From assembly GCA_963558565.1 (NCBI GenBank), contig CAUWGX010000001.1, forward strand, positions 248,001 to 312,000: DNA of 64,000 bases. Direction: 5' to 3'. The stretch is from Atopostipes sp963558565. GTDB taxonomy: Bacteria; Bacillota; Bacilli; Lactobacillales; Carnobacteriaceae_A. Shown here piece after piece: positions 8,074 through 16,711 of this stretch. The notes under the pieces were generated by a model. That model had not been told where the DNA came from. It did no database searches and was given only the letters and a program-made list of their open reading frames with translations. Positions within the stretch are counted from its first letter, which is position 1, and every line of letters begins with the position of its first letter. A program made the translations under genes and the position numbers.

Positions 8074-9459
8074 ATGGAAATTATTTTAACTTTGGTTGTA
8101 TTTGTTGCACTTCTTTATTTACTATATCGTATGCAATCTAAATATGTTAAGTACGCTTACCGAGTATTTGCCGGTTTAGGCATCGGTATCGTATTTGGTG
8201 CAATCATTCAAATGCTCTTTGGAGCGGATAGTTCGATTACCCAATCGATCGTCGAATGGTTGGATATTGTTGGTTTAGGGTATGTTCGTTTCTTGCAAAT
8301 GCTTGTCATGCCGTTGATTTTCGTATCTTTGGTACGAGCATTTACTGAAATGGAAGGCGAAAGCAATATTGGAAAAATTGGTGGAAATGTGCTGGCCGTA
8401 TTAGTAATTACAGTCATGATTGCTTCTGCTTTAGGTATTGCTTCTGTTTTACTTTTCAACTTAGATGGCGCTGAATTTACACAAGGAGCGGCTGAACAAG
8501 CACGTATTGCTTCTTTACAAGAAAGTGCTACTCAAGTCGAAAACTACAGTATTCCGGAACAGATTGTTAACTTTATTCCAACGAATATCTTTAGTGATCT
8601 ATCTGGAAACCGCGACAATAGTACGATTGCCGTCGTGATCTTCTCTGTAATGGTCGGTATTGCTTACTTAGGGGTTGCTCGTAAACAGCCTGAACACGGA
8701 AAGACTTTCCGAACAATTATTGATAGTTTACACGCGATCGTTATGCGTCTTGTGACTTTAGTGTTACGTTTAGCACCTTATGGTATTTTAGCTTTAATGG
8801 CTAAAATGGTTGCAACTTCTAGCATCACTGCCCTAGCAAATATGGGATCTTTCGTGATCGCTACTTACTTTGCACTGATCGTTATGTTTATCATTCATGG
8901 TATTATTTTAGCCGTGCATGGTGTCAATCCAATTCAATATATTAAAAAGACTTGGAATGTTTTAAGCTTTGCTTTTACATCTCGTTCAAGTGCAGGTGCC
9001 TTGCCATTAAACATCTCCACTCAATCAGAAGCATTAGGGGTTGACTCAACAACCGCGAATATTTCAGCTACCTTTGGTCTATCGATTGGACAAAATGGTT
9101 GTGCGGGCATTTATCCATCAATGTTAGTAGCTGTTATTGCTCCAGCTGTTGGAATGGATTTATCAGATCCTACCGTCTGGGCAACGATTATCGCGACAGT
9201 GGCTATTTCATCTTTTGGAGTTGCCGGTGTTGGAGGTGGAGCGACATTCGCTTCATTAATCGTTTTTGGTGCTTTAGGGCTACCGATCGAAATTATTGGA
9301 TTAATGGTCTCAATCGAACCAATCCTTGATATGGGACGTACGGCCTTAAATGTTAATGACAGTATCTTAGCAGGTGTTGTGACATCAAAACGCTTAAATA
9401 ATTTTGATGACGATGTGTTAAATGATGATAAAAAACAAGTGTCACCAGATATGAATTAA
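8074..9459 (+). CDS. tcyP: L-cystine uptake carrier TcyP (DAACS family)
   Basis: The 461-residue protein is close to the length of B. subtilis TcyP (about 460). It has some ten hydrophobic segments, starts MEIILTLVVFVALLYLLYRM, and carries the dicarboxylate/amino acid:cation symporter features FTSRSSAGALPLNI (serine-rich re-entrant hairpin, about 305-318) and the MGRTALNVNDS segment near the end. It imports cystine at the membrane. GGGAGG precedes the ATG. A perfect palindrome upstream suggests control by a dedicated regulator. It stands alone, with a terminator after it; cysE and cysK for cysteine synthesis are about 2 kb away. Confidence 0.93.
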   Translation: MEIILTLVVFVALLYLLYRMQSKYVKYAYRVFAGLGIGIVFGAIIQMLFGADSSITQSIVEWLDIVGLGYVRFLQMLVMPLIFVSLVRAFTEMEGESNIGKIGGNVLAVLVITVMIASALGIASVLLFNLDGAEFTQGAAEQARIASLQESATQVENYSIPEQIVNFIPTNIFSDLSGNRDNSTIAVVIFSVMVGIAYLGVARKQPEHGKTFRTIIDSLHAIVMRLVTLVLRLAPYGILALMAKMVATSSITALANMGSFVIATYFALIVMFIIHGIILAVHGVNPIQYIKKTWNVLSFAFTSRSSAGALPLNISTQSEALGVDSTTANISATFGLSIGQNGCAGIYPSMLVAVIAPAVGMDLSDPTVWATIIATVAISSFGVAGVGGGATFASLIVFGALGLPIEIIGLMVSIEPILDMGRTALNVNDSILAGVVTSKRLNNFDDDVLNDDKKQVSPDMN

Positions 9460-9476
9460 TTTAAAAGGCAATTCTA

Positions 9477-9513
9477 AAACGGCTACCTTTCAATCAGAGG
9501 TAGTCGTTTTTTT
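9477..9513 (+). terminator. Terminator after tcyP
   Basis: AACGGCTACCT pairs with AGGTAGTCGTT and a T7 run follows. Confidence 0.85.
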
Positions 9514-9539
9514 ATATACTGTCTTAAAAGGTAATTGCT

Positions 9540-9567
9540 TTCACAAAAAGAGTCTGTCTGCTAAAAT
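9540..9567 (+). promoter_or_regulatory. Probable promoter of aldo/keto reductase gene
   Basis: TTCACA (9540-9545) and TAAAAT (9562-9567) are 16 bases apart, some 40 bases before the start codon. Confidence 0.5.
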
Positions 9568-9608
9568 AACAAATAAGAGAATTATTCAACTAAAGGAGTG
9601 CTTAGTCT

Positions 9609-10415
9609 ATGGAATACGTGACATTGAATAGTGGCGAAAAGATGCCCTTACTTGGTACTGGAACAAATACATACGGGAAAGAAAACAACGAGTATAATGG
9701 GAAGTTAACCGGAGACTTCACGGCATTAAAAGACGCGATCGAATTAGGCTATCGTTCGATTGATGCAGCAATCTCATATGGTAACGAAGCTGGTGTTGGA
9801 AAAACAGTGGCCGAAAGTGAGGTTCCTCGCGAAGAATTTTATATTACGACTAAAATTCCCAACGGCGAAGAATATGTAGGCTCAAAAGAAGCCATTCGTC
9901 AAACGATCGAAAAGAGTTTAAGTCATTTTGAAACAGATTACTTAGATCTCTTTTTAATTCATCATCCTATTGAAAACAAGGAGCACTTTAGACAAACTTG
10001 GGAAGTTTTTGAAGAATATTATAAAGACGGAAAACTAAAAAGTATCGGTGTTTCAAATTTTGACGAAGATTTGCTTAATGAAATGAAAGAATTTGCGACC
10101 GTCAAACCCGCCGTCAACCAAATTCAAATCAATTTACAAGAAAAAAATGAAGCGCTGATCACTTTACTAAATAATTTAGATATTACGCCCGTCGCTTGGG
10201 GGCCTATGAAAGCGTCCGATGAGCAACAAAAAGAATTAGCTGAAATTGGTGAGAAGTATAATAAATCATGGGCGCAAGTGTTGCTCAGATACCAAACACA
10301 AAGAGGAATTGTGGCTATTCCTAAATCACACAACCGCGACAATCAAGCCGCGAATATTAACATCTTTGACTTTGAACTAACTGCTGATGAAATACAGGCG
10401 ATCGATCAATTATAA
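9609..10415 (+). CDS. Aldo/keto reductase
   Basis: The 268-residue (alpha/beta)8 NADPH-dependent reductase has the AKR landmarks: GYRSIDAAISYGNEAGVG (catalytic Asp and Tyr, about 48-65), the catalytic Lys in FYITTKIP, HHPI in place of the usual LIHWP (about 118-121), GVSNFDEDLL, and the C-terminal cofactor segment VAIPKSHNRDNQAANINIF. It reduces aldehydes or ketones; the substrate is unknown. It is monocistronic, with AAAGGAG before the ATG and a bidirectional terminator after it. Confidence 0.92.
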   Translation: MEYVTLNSGEKMPLLGTGTNTYGKENNEYNGKLTGDFTALKDAIELGYRSIDAAISYGNEAGVGKTVAESEVPREEFYITTKIPNGEEYVGSKEAIRQTIEKSLSHFETDYLDLFLIHHPIENKEHFRQTWEVFEEYYKDGKLKSIGVSNFDEDLLNEMKEFATVKPAVNQIQINLQEKNEALITLLNNLDITPVAWGPMKASDEQQKELAEIGEKYNKSWAQVLLRYQTQRGIVAIPKSHNRDNQAANINIFDFELTADEIQAIDQL

Positions 10416-10425
10416 TAAAAGAAGC

Positions 10426-10462
10426 TAAAAGACCTAGAGGTGCGTTTCTAGGTCTTTCTTTA
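10426..10462. terminator. Bidirectional terminator
   Basis: AAAGACCTAGA pairs with TCTAGGTCTTT between two convergent genes, with T-rich tails on both sides. Confidence 0.8.
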
Positions 10463-11179
10463 TTCTTCTGAAATGATGGATGGCTGTGCTGTGGTGGCGA
10501 AGCGAATAATGATTCGAGCCAACCAATAGCCCAATAAAAAGATACCTAATGTAGCGACTAATACTAAAGGAATGTATAGAGATTCAGGTAAGTGAACAAA
10601 GAACGGACGATATTTTAAGTAAAAATAGTTCCCATCAATCAAAGGATTTAAAGTGTAAACAAAAAGAAAATAAAGCAAAAACCAACCATAAGCTTTAACC
10701 GCTCCTTTGAAGGTAGGACGCCATTTGTAAGCTATCGCAGCAAAAATAGGCAAAAGAATCGTAATGGCATGATTAATAAAGAAAGAAAGGCCAATGACAT
10801 GGTAAACCGGATAAACGCGCGAGGGATAGAAAAAAGAACCATAGGCAAACAAACCAAAATAAAACAATACATCCATTACTTTATTATTTTTAGAGAACAA
10901 ATAAACGATGCCTAAAAGGCTAGATATACGCGAAATATGAAAAGGTAATGATTCAGAAACATCAAAACCCATTTCAAAAATATACCAAGAATATAAAAGA
11001 ACTTGTTGCCCGATAGATGTTAGGAGAATCCATTGTCTTATTTGATCGGCATGCTTTTCAACTTTTTGATGTTGAGTGCACATGAGCAAAAGTAAACTGA
11101 TCATCCCAGCAATATAAAAAAGATGATGACCATTAAAGACAGAGATAAAAGGCACTTCTTCATCCCAAAATAAATTCAT
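10460..11179 (-). CDS. YwaF/TIGR02206-family membrane protein
   Basis: This 239-residue protein with about seven hydrophobic segments matches the TIGR02206/YwaF family in pattern: an early FWDEEVPFISVFNGHHLFYIAG, a middle LPFHISRISSLLGIVYLF, and FINHAITILLPIFAA. The function of the family is not established. The in-frame GTG at 11182 directly precedes the ATG at 11179; AGAGGAG favours the ATG. It is monocistronic and convergent with the aldo/keto reductase. Confidence 0.75.
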   Translation of the reverse strand: MNLFWDEEVPFISVFNGHHLFYIAGMISLLLLMCTQHQKVEKHADQIRQWILLTSIGQQVLLYSWYIFEMGFDVSESLPFHISRISSLLGIVYLFSKNNKVMDVLFYFGLFAYGSFFYPSRVYPVYHVIGLSFFINHAITILLPIFAAIAYKWRPTFKGAVKAYGWFLLYFLFVYTLNPLIDGNYFYLKYRPFFVHLPESLYIPLVLVATLGIFLLGYWLARIIIRFATTAQPSIISEE

Positions 11180-11272
11180 CACAGTCTCTCCTCTCTTATA
11201 AATTATTTTTCAATTAAATGTTTATTTTATAAAATAAGGATAACATATAACTTGTCTATGCAGATAACAAAT

Positions 11273-11313
11273 CACCCACTAACCAGTAGAATCTTTCCAT
11301 TGGTTAGTGGGTG
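11273..11313. repeat. 13-bp perfect inverted repeat after cysE
   Basis: CACCCACTAACCA (11273-11285) and TGGTTAGTGGGTG (11301-11313) are perfect complements around a 15-base loop. It sits just past the cysE stop like a terminator but lacks a good T run on either strand, so it may act as an mRNA 3'-stabilising hairpin or a weak terminator. Confidence 0.6.
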
Positions 11314-11323
11314 ACGTTTCATA

Positions 11324-12130
11324 TTATTCTTCCATATTTCGTTGGGATACTTCATTGTTCGCTGCTATGACCGATTGATTAGGAGCGACTGACTGCGTCA
11401 ACCAAACATTTCCTCCAATAATGGTATTATCTCCGATGGTTGTGTCTCCACCTAAGATAGTGGCTCCCGCGTAAATCACCACATTATTTCCGATATCTGG
11501 ATGCCGTTTCATCCCTTTTATAATGTTTCCTTCTTCATCTGTTTTGAAACTTTTAGCGCCAATCGTCACACCTTGATATATTTTAACATTGCTGCCAATG
11601 GACGCTGTTTCTCCAATAACAACGCCTGTACCATGATCAATGAAGAAATGATCACCAATGGTTGCTCCTGGATGGATATCGATGCCCGTCATTGAATGTG
11701 CATATTCAGTCATCATTCTTGGGAGAATAGGAACAGCCAGCTGATACAGTTTATGCGCGATACGAAATACCGTCAAGGCTTCAAAAGAGGGATAAGAAAG
11801 CATAATTTCATCATAAGATTGAGCGGCAGGATCCCCTTCATAAGCGGCTACAACATCTGTGTTTAATATTTGATAAATCGCGTCCATACTATTCATCAGT
11901 TCTTTAATGACCTGTCTTTGTTCGTTTTCCTCTTCGATAAAGAAAGGAAGAACCTGTTCAAACGTTTTTGTAGCATTCATCTCCAATGCAGCTTCTGTAA
12001 CACCTTTTGCTCCTGCGACCCCAAAGATATTCGGATATAAGTAAGCCCGCAATTGGTTAATTAATTGAATGACTTCATCTTTAATTCCACAGTAGTTTTT
12101 CGTCGCTACAATATCTTTTTCTTTTTTCAT
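11324..12130 (-). CDS. cysE: Serine O-acetyltransferase (EpsC-type)
   Basis: The 268-residue protein has an alpha-helical N-terminal domain and a left-handed beta-helix of hexapeptide repeats (about 150-260) containing HSMTGIDIHPGATIG, FFIDHGTGVVIGETA and KIYQGVTIGAKS, with the catalytic His/Asp pair in the first and second. It makes O-acetylserine from serine and acetyl-CoA for CysK. The insert DEEGNIIKGMKRHPDIGNN and the length place it with the longer EpsC-like SATs. The ATG at 12130 has AGG nine bases upstream; a second ATG is nine bases earlier at 12139. It follows cysK by about 20 bases, so they form an operon. Confidence 0.92.
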   Translation of the reverse strand: MKKEKDIVATKNYCGIKDEVIQLINQLRAYLYPNIFGVAGAKGVTEAALEMNATKTFEQVLPFFIEEENEQRQVIKELMNSMDAIYQILNTDVVAAYEGDPAAQSYDEIMLSYPSFEALTVFRIAHKLYQLAVPILPRMMTEYAHSMTGIDIHPGATIGDHFFIDHGTGVVIGETASIGSNVKIYQGVTIGAKSFKTDEEGNIIKGMKRHPDIGNNVVIYAGATILGGDTTIGDNTIIGGNVWLTQSVAPNQSVIAANNEVSQRNMEE

Positions 12131-12151
12131 AAGCTTCATCCTACCTTCAAA

Positions 12152-13084
12152 TTATTTGATAAAGCCTTCAACAGATAAATAACGATCACCACTGTCGGGT
12201 AAAATAGCGACGAGTGTTTTATCTTTATTTTCTGGTCGTTTCGCGACTTCAAGTGTTGCCCATAAGGCAGCTCCTGCAGAAATCCCTACAAAAATACCAT
12301 TTTCAGTCCCTAATGAATGAGCAGCATTGATTGCCTCGTCATCTGTCGCTAGCAAAATTTCTGAATAAATATCTTGATCTAAAATTTCTGGAACAATCCC
12401 TGCACCAATCCCTTGAATTTTATGTTTACCAGTTTCCCCTTTGGCTAGTAATGGTGAGCCACTAGGTTCGACCGCAATCATTTCTACTGACGCCTTCTGT
12501 TCTTTTAAATAATGTCCAGCCCCTGTAATGGTTCCGCCGGTCCCAATACCTGCAACTAAAAGATCTACTGCGCCCTCCGTATCTTCCCAAATCTCTGGTC
12601 CTGTTGTTTCATAATGAATTTGAGGGTTAACTTTGTTTTCAAATTGACGAGCCAAGAAAGCATTAGGAGTCGCAGAAGCAATTTCATTTGCTTTTTTGAT
12701 TGCTCCTGGAATTCCTTTATCTCCTGGCGTAAGGACTAATTCAGCGCCGTAAGCTTTTAGTAATGCTCGGCGTTCTTCGGACATTGTTTCTGGCATTGTC
12801 AGAATCACGTGATAACCCCGTGCAGCTCCTACCAGCGCTAAAGCAATTCCCGTGTTTCCAGAAGAGGCTTCGACGATAGTGCCACCTGGCTTCAAAACGC
12901 CCTCTTCTTCTGCTTGATCAACCATTGCTTTTCCAATACGGTCTTTAACGGAGCCTCCTGGATTTAACGATTCTAGCTTCAGTAAAATCTCACCATTGAA
13001 CCCAGTGGGTTTCATTGCATCTTTGAGTCGTACTAACGGTGTCTGACCAATGACTTGGTCAATAGATGAATAGATATTTGCCAT
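12152..13084 (-). CDS. cysK: Cysteine synthase A
   Basis: This 310-residue PLP enzyme joins O-acetylserine and sulfide to give cysteine. It shows the PLP lysine in NPGGSVKDRIGKAMV, the substrate loop EASSGNTGIALALVGAARG, the phosphate-binding loop GIGTGGTITGAG and the C-terminal LPDSGDRYLS. The frame stays open upstream to 13150, but GGAAAGGAAG sits eight bases before the ATG at 13084, the first residue of the usual MANIYSSIDQVIGQTP start. It is the first gene of a cysK-cysE operon. Two tandem copies of a nine-base sequence lie in the leader. Confidence 0.95.
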   Translation of the reverse strand: MANIYSSIDQVIGQTPLVRLKDAMKPTGFNGEILLKLESLNPGGSVKDRIGKAMVDQAEEEGVLKPGGTIVEASSGNTGIALALVGAARGYHVILTMPETMSEERRALLKAYGAELVLTPGDKGIPGAIKKANEIASATPNAFLARQFENKVNPQIHYETTGPEIWEDTEGAVDLLVAGIGTGGTITGAGHYLKEQKASVEMIAVEPSGSPLLAKGETGKHKIQGIGAGIVPEILDQDIYSEILLATDDEAINAAHSLGTENGIFVGISAGAALWATLEVAKRPENKDKTLVAILPDSGDRYLSVEGFIK

Positions 13085-13114
13085 CGTTTTACTTCCTTTC
13101 CAGTGTATTTTAAA

Positions 13115-13132
13115 ATAACTTCTATAACTTCT
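13115..13132. repeat. Tandem 9-bp repeat in cysK leader
   Basis: ATAACTTCT occurs twice in a row (13115-13123, 13124-13132), 30-50 bases upstream of the cysK ATG. It could be a binding site for a cysteine regulator such as a CymR- or CmbR-like protein; this is a guess. Confidence 0.4.
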
Positions 13133-13192
13133 GTAGGTTATATATCTCATAGTTCCCTTTAAAAAGCAATAAATATGATTTAACTTTTATTT

Positions 13193-14320
13193 TTAACCCT
13201 CACAAGAAACTGAAGTTTTAATTAAATATTGAGGATCATATAAAACTTCAACCGTAATATGAGTAATCGCATACTTCAAAGCGATTTGGCGAATCTGCTG
13301 TTTTATTTTTTCTTGCTCTTTATCAGATGGTTGAGCTGTCGTTACTGTTAGTGTCATCATATGTTGTTGCCCATCCGTTGACCAAATATGAAAATGCGAA
13401 ATCGCTTGAATATCCGCTAGTGCTTGTATTTCCTCACGAAAAACGTTTGGATCAACATTTTCGGGGACGGCCTGTAAAAAGATCTTACTGATTCGGAAGA
13501 ACTCAGGAAATGTCACGTATAAAATCCAACTAGCAATCCCTAACGATAGAATTGGATCCAGAATATACCAATTTGTAAATCTTAAAAGTATACTCATAAT
13601 CAGCACCGCAAACCAACCAAACAAATCTTCAAACAAGTGAATATTCAACAGCTTTTCGTTAGCTGATCGACCGCTACTCATCAGCCAGACGGAAAAACCA
13701 TTAATGATTATAGCCACAATGGCTACCCAAAACACTCCTTGATTGTTTACAGGCTGAGGATTTAGTAATTCAGGAATTGTATGCATAATCATTAAAACAG
13801 CTCCTACAATTAACACCACACTCGTAACGAACGCTCCTAACAATGAAAAACGTCGATAACCATAAGAATATTCACTAGAAGCTCCTCGATTCGAAATTTT
13901 CTCAAATAAATAAGCAAGACCAATGGATAAAGCATCCCCTAAATCATGAACAGCGTCAGATAAAATTGCTTGACTGTTAAATAAGGCCCCAAAAATAAAT
14001 TCAGCAACCGAAAAGAATATGTTTAAGAAAAAGACGACGGTGATCTTTTTTTGTGCCTCTTCTCCCTGTCCTACTTCGTGGGTGTGATGATGCCCCTCTT
14101 CTTCTTTTTCTTCTATGAGATAAGGATCCACAATAGAAAGTTGCTCAAAAGAACTCACTAAAGAAATAATATAAGGGTCTATATCTTCAGGCAATTGAAT
14201 CTCTGCCTCTTCAAAGCTTACCTCAATTTCTCGAGCACCATCGAGGGCTTCGTAAAATCTTTTTTTGACACGCTGCGCCTGCTCTGCACTATTTAAACCG
14301 ACTATTTTATAAGTATCCAA
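13193..14320 (-). CDS. CzcD-like cation (Zn) efflux transporter with N-terminal HMA-like extension
   Basis: The 375-residue CDF transporter has six hydrophobic segments between about 95 and 285, with metal-site motifs LSDAVHDLGDAL in TM2 and NIHLFEDLFGW in TM5 (HxxxD type), which indicates zinc-class substrates. A His-rich stretch (EEEGHHHTHEVG, about 75-86) precedes TM1. The first 70 residues look like a ferredoxin-fold HMA domain (YKIVGLNSAEQAQRVKKRF) but have no CxxC. Translation starts at TTG (14320) after AGAGGTG. An ArsR/SmtB-type palindrome overlaps the promoter region, so a zinc-sensing CzrA-like repressor is the likely regulator. Confidence 0.9.
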   Translation of the reverse strand: MDTYKIVGLNSAEQAQRVKKRFYEALDGAREIEVSFEEAEIQLPEDIDPYIISLVSSFEQLSIVDPYLIEEKEEEGHHHTHEVGQGEEAQKKITVVFFLNIFFSVAEFIFGALFNSQAILSDAVHDLGDALSIGLAYLFEKISNRGASSEYSYGYRRFSLLGAFVTSVVLIVGAVLMIMHTIPELLNPQPVNNQGVFWVAIVAIIINGFSVWLMSSGRSANEKLLNIHLFEDLFGWFAVLIMSILLRFTNWYILDPILSLGIASWILYVTFPEFFRISKIFLQAVPENVDPNVFREEIQALADIQAISHFHIWSTDGQQHMMTLTVTTAQPSDKEQEKIKQQIRQIALKYAITHITVEVLYDPQYLIKTSVSCEG

Positions 14321-14354
14321 AAATTAACACCTCTACTTATTATGTATCATAATT

Positions 14355-14382
14355 ACATAAATGAATGATTATTCATGTGTAT
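14355..14382. promoter_or_regulatory. ArsR/SmtB-type operator for CDF gene
   Basis: ATGAATGATTATTCAT (14361-14376), within a longer imperfect palindrome, matches the TGAA-N6-TTCA pattern of SmtB/CzrA/CadC operators. It is centred about 48 bases before the TTG start of the Zn-type CDF transporter, over the probable -35 region. Confidence 0.7.
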
Positions 14383-14454
14383 ATTAACAATAATTCTTCA
14401 AAATTACAATAAACGACTCTTTGCAAGCGACTGCTAAAAAGAATTTCTATAAAA

Positions 14455-14503
14455 TAAAAAACACTTTGTAAAATATTTTTACTTTCTTTTTTACAAAGTG
14501 TTC
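14455..14503 (-). terminator. Terminator after arsC
   Basis: AACACTTTGTAAAA pairs with TTTTACAAAGTGTT and a T-rich tail follows on the minus strand. Confidence 0.85.
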
Positions 14504-14521
14504 AATTTTATATAAGAGTTA

Positions 14522-14944
14522 TTATCCTTCCACTTCAGCAAACTCTTTGACGCGAGCGCCTATGGCATCACGAACTTGTCTAAAAACTTCTAATTTTTCT
14601 TCTTCTGTACCTTCTGCAAGTGCTGGGTCTTCAAACCCCCAATGTTCTCGACGCACTTCCGGAGGTGTTACAGGACAGCGACTCCGCGCATCATCGCATA
14701 ACGTAACAGCTAAGTCGGAATGATTGAGCACTTCTAAATCGATGAGATCTGAAGTTTGATTCCCAATTTCAATCCCAATTTCCGCCATCACTTTAACCGC
14801 TAATTGATTAAGTCCGTGTTGCTCTACCCCCGCACTTCGTACGATCCATCGATCGATATCCAAGTATTCTTTCGCGAAACCTTCAGCCATTTGGCTTCGA
14901 GCTGAGTTTCCTGTACATAGAAAATAAATCATTTTACTTTTCAT
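14522..14944 (-). CDS. arsC: Thioredoxin-coupled arsenate reductase (LMW-PTP fold)
   Basis: The 140-residue protein has the phosphatase-type loop FLCTGNSARSQMAEG at the N-terminus and the redox pair in LCDDARSRCP (Cys-x6-Cys, equivalent to Cys82/Cys89 of S. aureus ArsC). It reduces arsenate to arsenite with electrons from thioredoxin. A GTG at 14953 is part of the ribosome site AAAGGTG, so the ATG at 14944 is the better start. No arsenite pump or ArsR lies beside it. It follows the YetF gene by about 30 bases, so they may be co-transcribed. Confidence 0.9.
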   Translation of the reverse strand: MKSKMIYFLCTGNSARSQMAEGFAKEYLDIDRWIVRSAGVEQHGLNQLAVKVMAEIGIEIGNQTSDLIDLEVLNHSDLAVTLCDDARSRCPVTPPEVRREHWGFEDPALAEGTEEEKLEVFRQVRDAIGARVKEFAEVEG

Positions 14945-14976
14945 TCTATTCACCTTTCATTTTTGAAACTTAATGA

Positions 14977-15651
14977 TTAATCATCAAGATAAATCTTTTC
15001 ATCAATTGTATTCTCATAAGTATCATAAATTAATTCTTCTTTGTTTGCATCCCATTCACAGTATAAAATAGAATCAATATTTTCAAAGCCTAATTTCTCT
15101 AATTCTTCATATAACCATTCTTCGCTTTTTCCGAGGCTTTCCAACGTCTTAGGTTTAACGTCTCCTTCCTCAATCAATAAAAAGGTCGGAATTTCCATAT
15201 TTTCTTTCGTAATAACCGTTAAGCCACCCCCTACTTCTAAAACCACATAATAAGCATCATTAATTGAATAGCAGCCGTTTTGTCTTAAAAAGAATCTTAA
15301 TTGCTCCATATCAAAGTGATTATCTTTTAACTCTTTCATATTCAATTTTCCTCGATCAATTAATACAGCAGGCTCACCCTGAATAAGTGTTGAGAATCTT
15401 TCCGTTTTTTCGAGGAGATTTTCAATAATGAAAACAGTGATACCCCAAAGGAAAATCGCAAAAATCACATGAAAAACGTTCACTTGGTCATCATAGATCG
15501 CTTCTTCCACCAAAGCCCCGAGTACTACAATATAGAGTATATCGAAAGGCGTGAGTTCAGACATTGCTTTTTTACCCATCAGCCGTAATAAAGTAAAAAT
15601 TCCAACTGAACCAATGAGAATTTTTGTCGCGATATTTATATACATATCCAT
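14977..15651 (-). CDS. DUF421 (YetF/YrbG-type) membrane protein
   Basis: The 224-residue protein has two or three N-terminal transmembrane helices (MYINIATKILIGSVGIFTLL, then VIFAIFLWGITVFII) and the conserved soluble domain LLRLMGKKAMSELTPFDILYIVVLGALVEEAI and GEPAVLIDRGKLNMKELKDN, which define YetF-type DUF421 proteins. Their role is unclear; in Bacillus some members are linked to spore or germination functions, but this organism is probably not a spore former. AGGAAGG precedes the ATG. The tail is acidic. Confidence 0.85.
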   Translation of the reverse strand: MDMYINIATKILIGSVGIFTLLRLMGKKAMSELTPFDILYIVVLGALVEEAIYDDQVNVFHVIFAIFLWGITVFIIENLLEKTERFSTLIQGEPAVLIDRGKLNMKELKDNHFDMEQLRFFLRQNGCYSINDAYYVVLEVGGGLTVITKENMEIPTFLLIEEGDVKPKTLESLGKSEEWLYEELEKLGFENIDSILYCEWDANKEELIYDTYENTIDEKIYLDD

Positions 15652-15765
15652 TGTTTTTTTCCTTCCTGATTTTTTATTTTAAATATATACTTATGATAAA
15701 GTGCCTCTATACTAAAAGTCTACCCATTCGCTTTTAGTTAAAAAATTTGTTATATGCCTCTTACA

Positions 15766-15783
15766 AAAAACAACATTGTTTTT
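15766..15783. promoter_or_regulatory. Palindrome in yetF-metN divergent spacer
   Basis: AAAAACAA and TTGTTTTT are perfect complements around a two-base centre (CA). It lies between two divergent transcription units and could be an operator; nothing else is recognised in the 262-base spacer apart from the metN promoter. Confidence 0.3.
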
Positions 15784-15917
15784 ATTGTTCGTTCTAATTC
15801 TCCTTTGAATCGCAGCCTCAACTGCTTTGTAAAATATTTTATTTGAGAAGCGCCCTTCTAATTTTCAAAAACACATCATTGTTTGTTTTTTCTTCTTTGT
15901 TCCTTATATAATAATGA

Positions 15918-15947
15918 TTGGTATTTTACTGATGCTTACCCTATTAT
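15918..15947 (+). promoter_or_regulatory. Probable promoter of metN-like operon
   Basis: TTGGTA (15918-15923) and TATTAT (15942-15947) are 18 bases apart and lie just before AGAAAGGAG and the TTG start. Confidence 0.5.
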
Positions 15948-15967
15948 ATAGAGAAAGGAGCAAGTGC

Positions 15968-16711
15968 TTGATTCACTTTAAAGATATTTCAAAAACATTT
16001 GCGAGTAAAGAAGGCGCTATAAAAGCGATTGATCATCTTTCGCTCTCCATCCATCCAAATGAAATTTTTGGTATTATTGGCGAGAGCGGCGCTGGAAAGT
16101 CAACCCTACTCCGATTCATTAATGCGCTTGAAACGCCTGACGAAGGAATGGTTGAAGTAAATGGTGTCGATGTTCAGAAGTTAAACAAAAAAGAATTACG
16201 TCAGTTTAAAAAGAAAATCGGGATGATTTTCCAACAATTTAATTTACTTGGTAACAAAACAGTGGAAGAAAATATTCTGTTACCCTTAGAACTTCATCAT
16301 TACACCGATGCTTTAGATGTTCAGCGTGTGCTTGAATTTGTAGGACTGACGGATCATAAAGACCGTTACCCTAGTGAATTATCTGGTGGACAAAAACAGC
16401 GTGTGGGAATTGCTAGAGGGCTGATTACTCGACCGAGCATCCTTTTGTGCGATGAACCTACTTCCGCTTTAGACGAAAATACTAAACGAGAGATTACTAA
16501 TCTCCTCGCTCGTGCTTCCACTGAATTTGATATCACGATTTTAATCGTGACACATGAATTAGATGTCGTTAAACGCTTGTGCGAACGAGTAGCGATCCTA
16601 GAACAAGGTAAACTCGTTGAGGTCGTTGATGTTAAACATGTCGAAAGTAAAGAGAGCTTAAATGTTTCATACAGCGAATTGGCGCGGGAGGTGTTAATGA
16701 ATGGTCAATAA
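15968..16711 (+). CDS. metN: MetN-like methionine ABC transporter ATPase, short form
   Basis: The 247-residue ABC ATPase has Walker A GESGAGKSTLLRFINALE, a Q-loop, the signature LSGGQKQRVGIARGL and Walker B ILLCDEPTSALD. MetN is placed by similarity and by the MetI and MetQ neighbours. The usual C-terminal NIL regulatory domain of MetN (about 100 residues) is missing; the protein ends shortly after the core. Translation begins at the TTG at 15968, seven bases after AAAGGAG. The frame is open upstream to 15914, but those codons include the ribosome site. The substrate might differ from methionine. Confidence 0.88.
   Translation: MIHFKDISKTFASKEGAIKAIDHLSLSIHPNEIFGIIGESGAGKSTLLRFINALETPDEGMVEVNGVDVQKLNKKELRQFKKKIGMIFQQFNLLGNKTVEENILLPLELHHYTDALDVQRVLEFVGLTDHKDRYPSELSGGQKQRVGIARGLITRPSILLCDEPTSALDENTKREITNLLARASTEFDITILIVTHELDVVKRLCERVAILEQGKLVEVVDVKHVESKESLNVSYSELAREVLMNGQ

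Noticed and set aside
15652..15913. Possible coding remnants in the divergent spacer before metN
   Set aside because: Frames of 20-40 codons are open on the minus strand, but none has a start with a ribosome site or a recognisable pattern.
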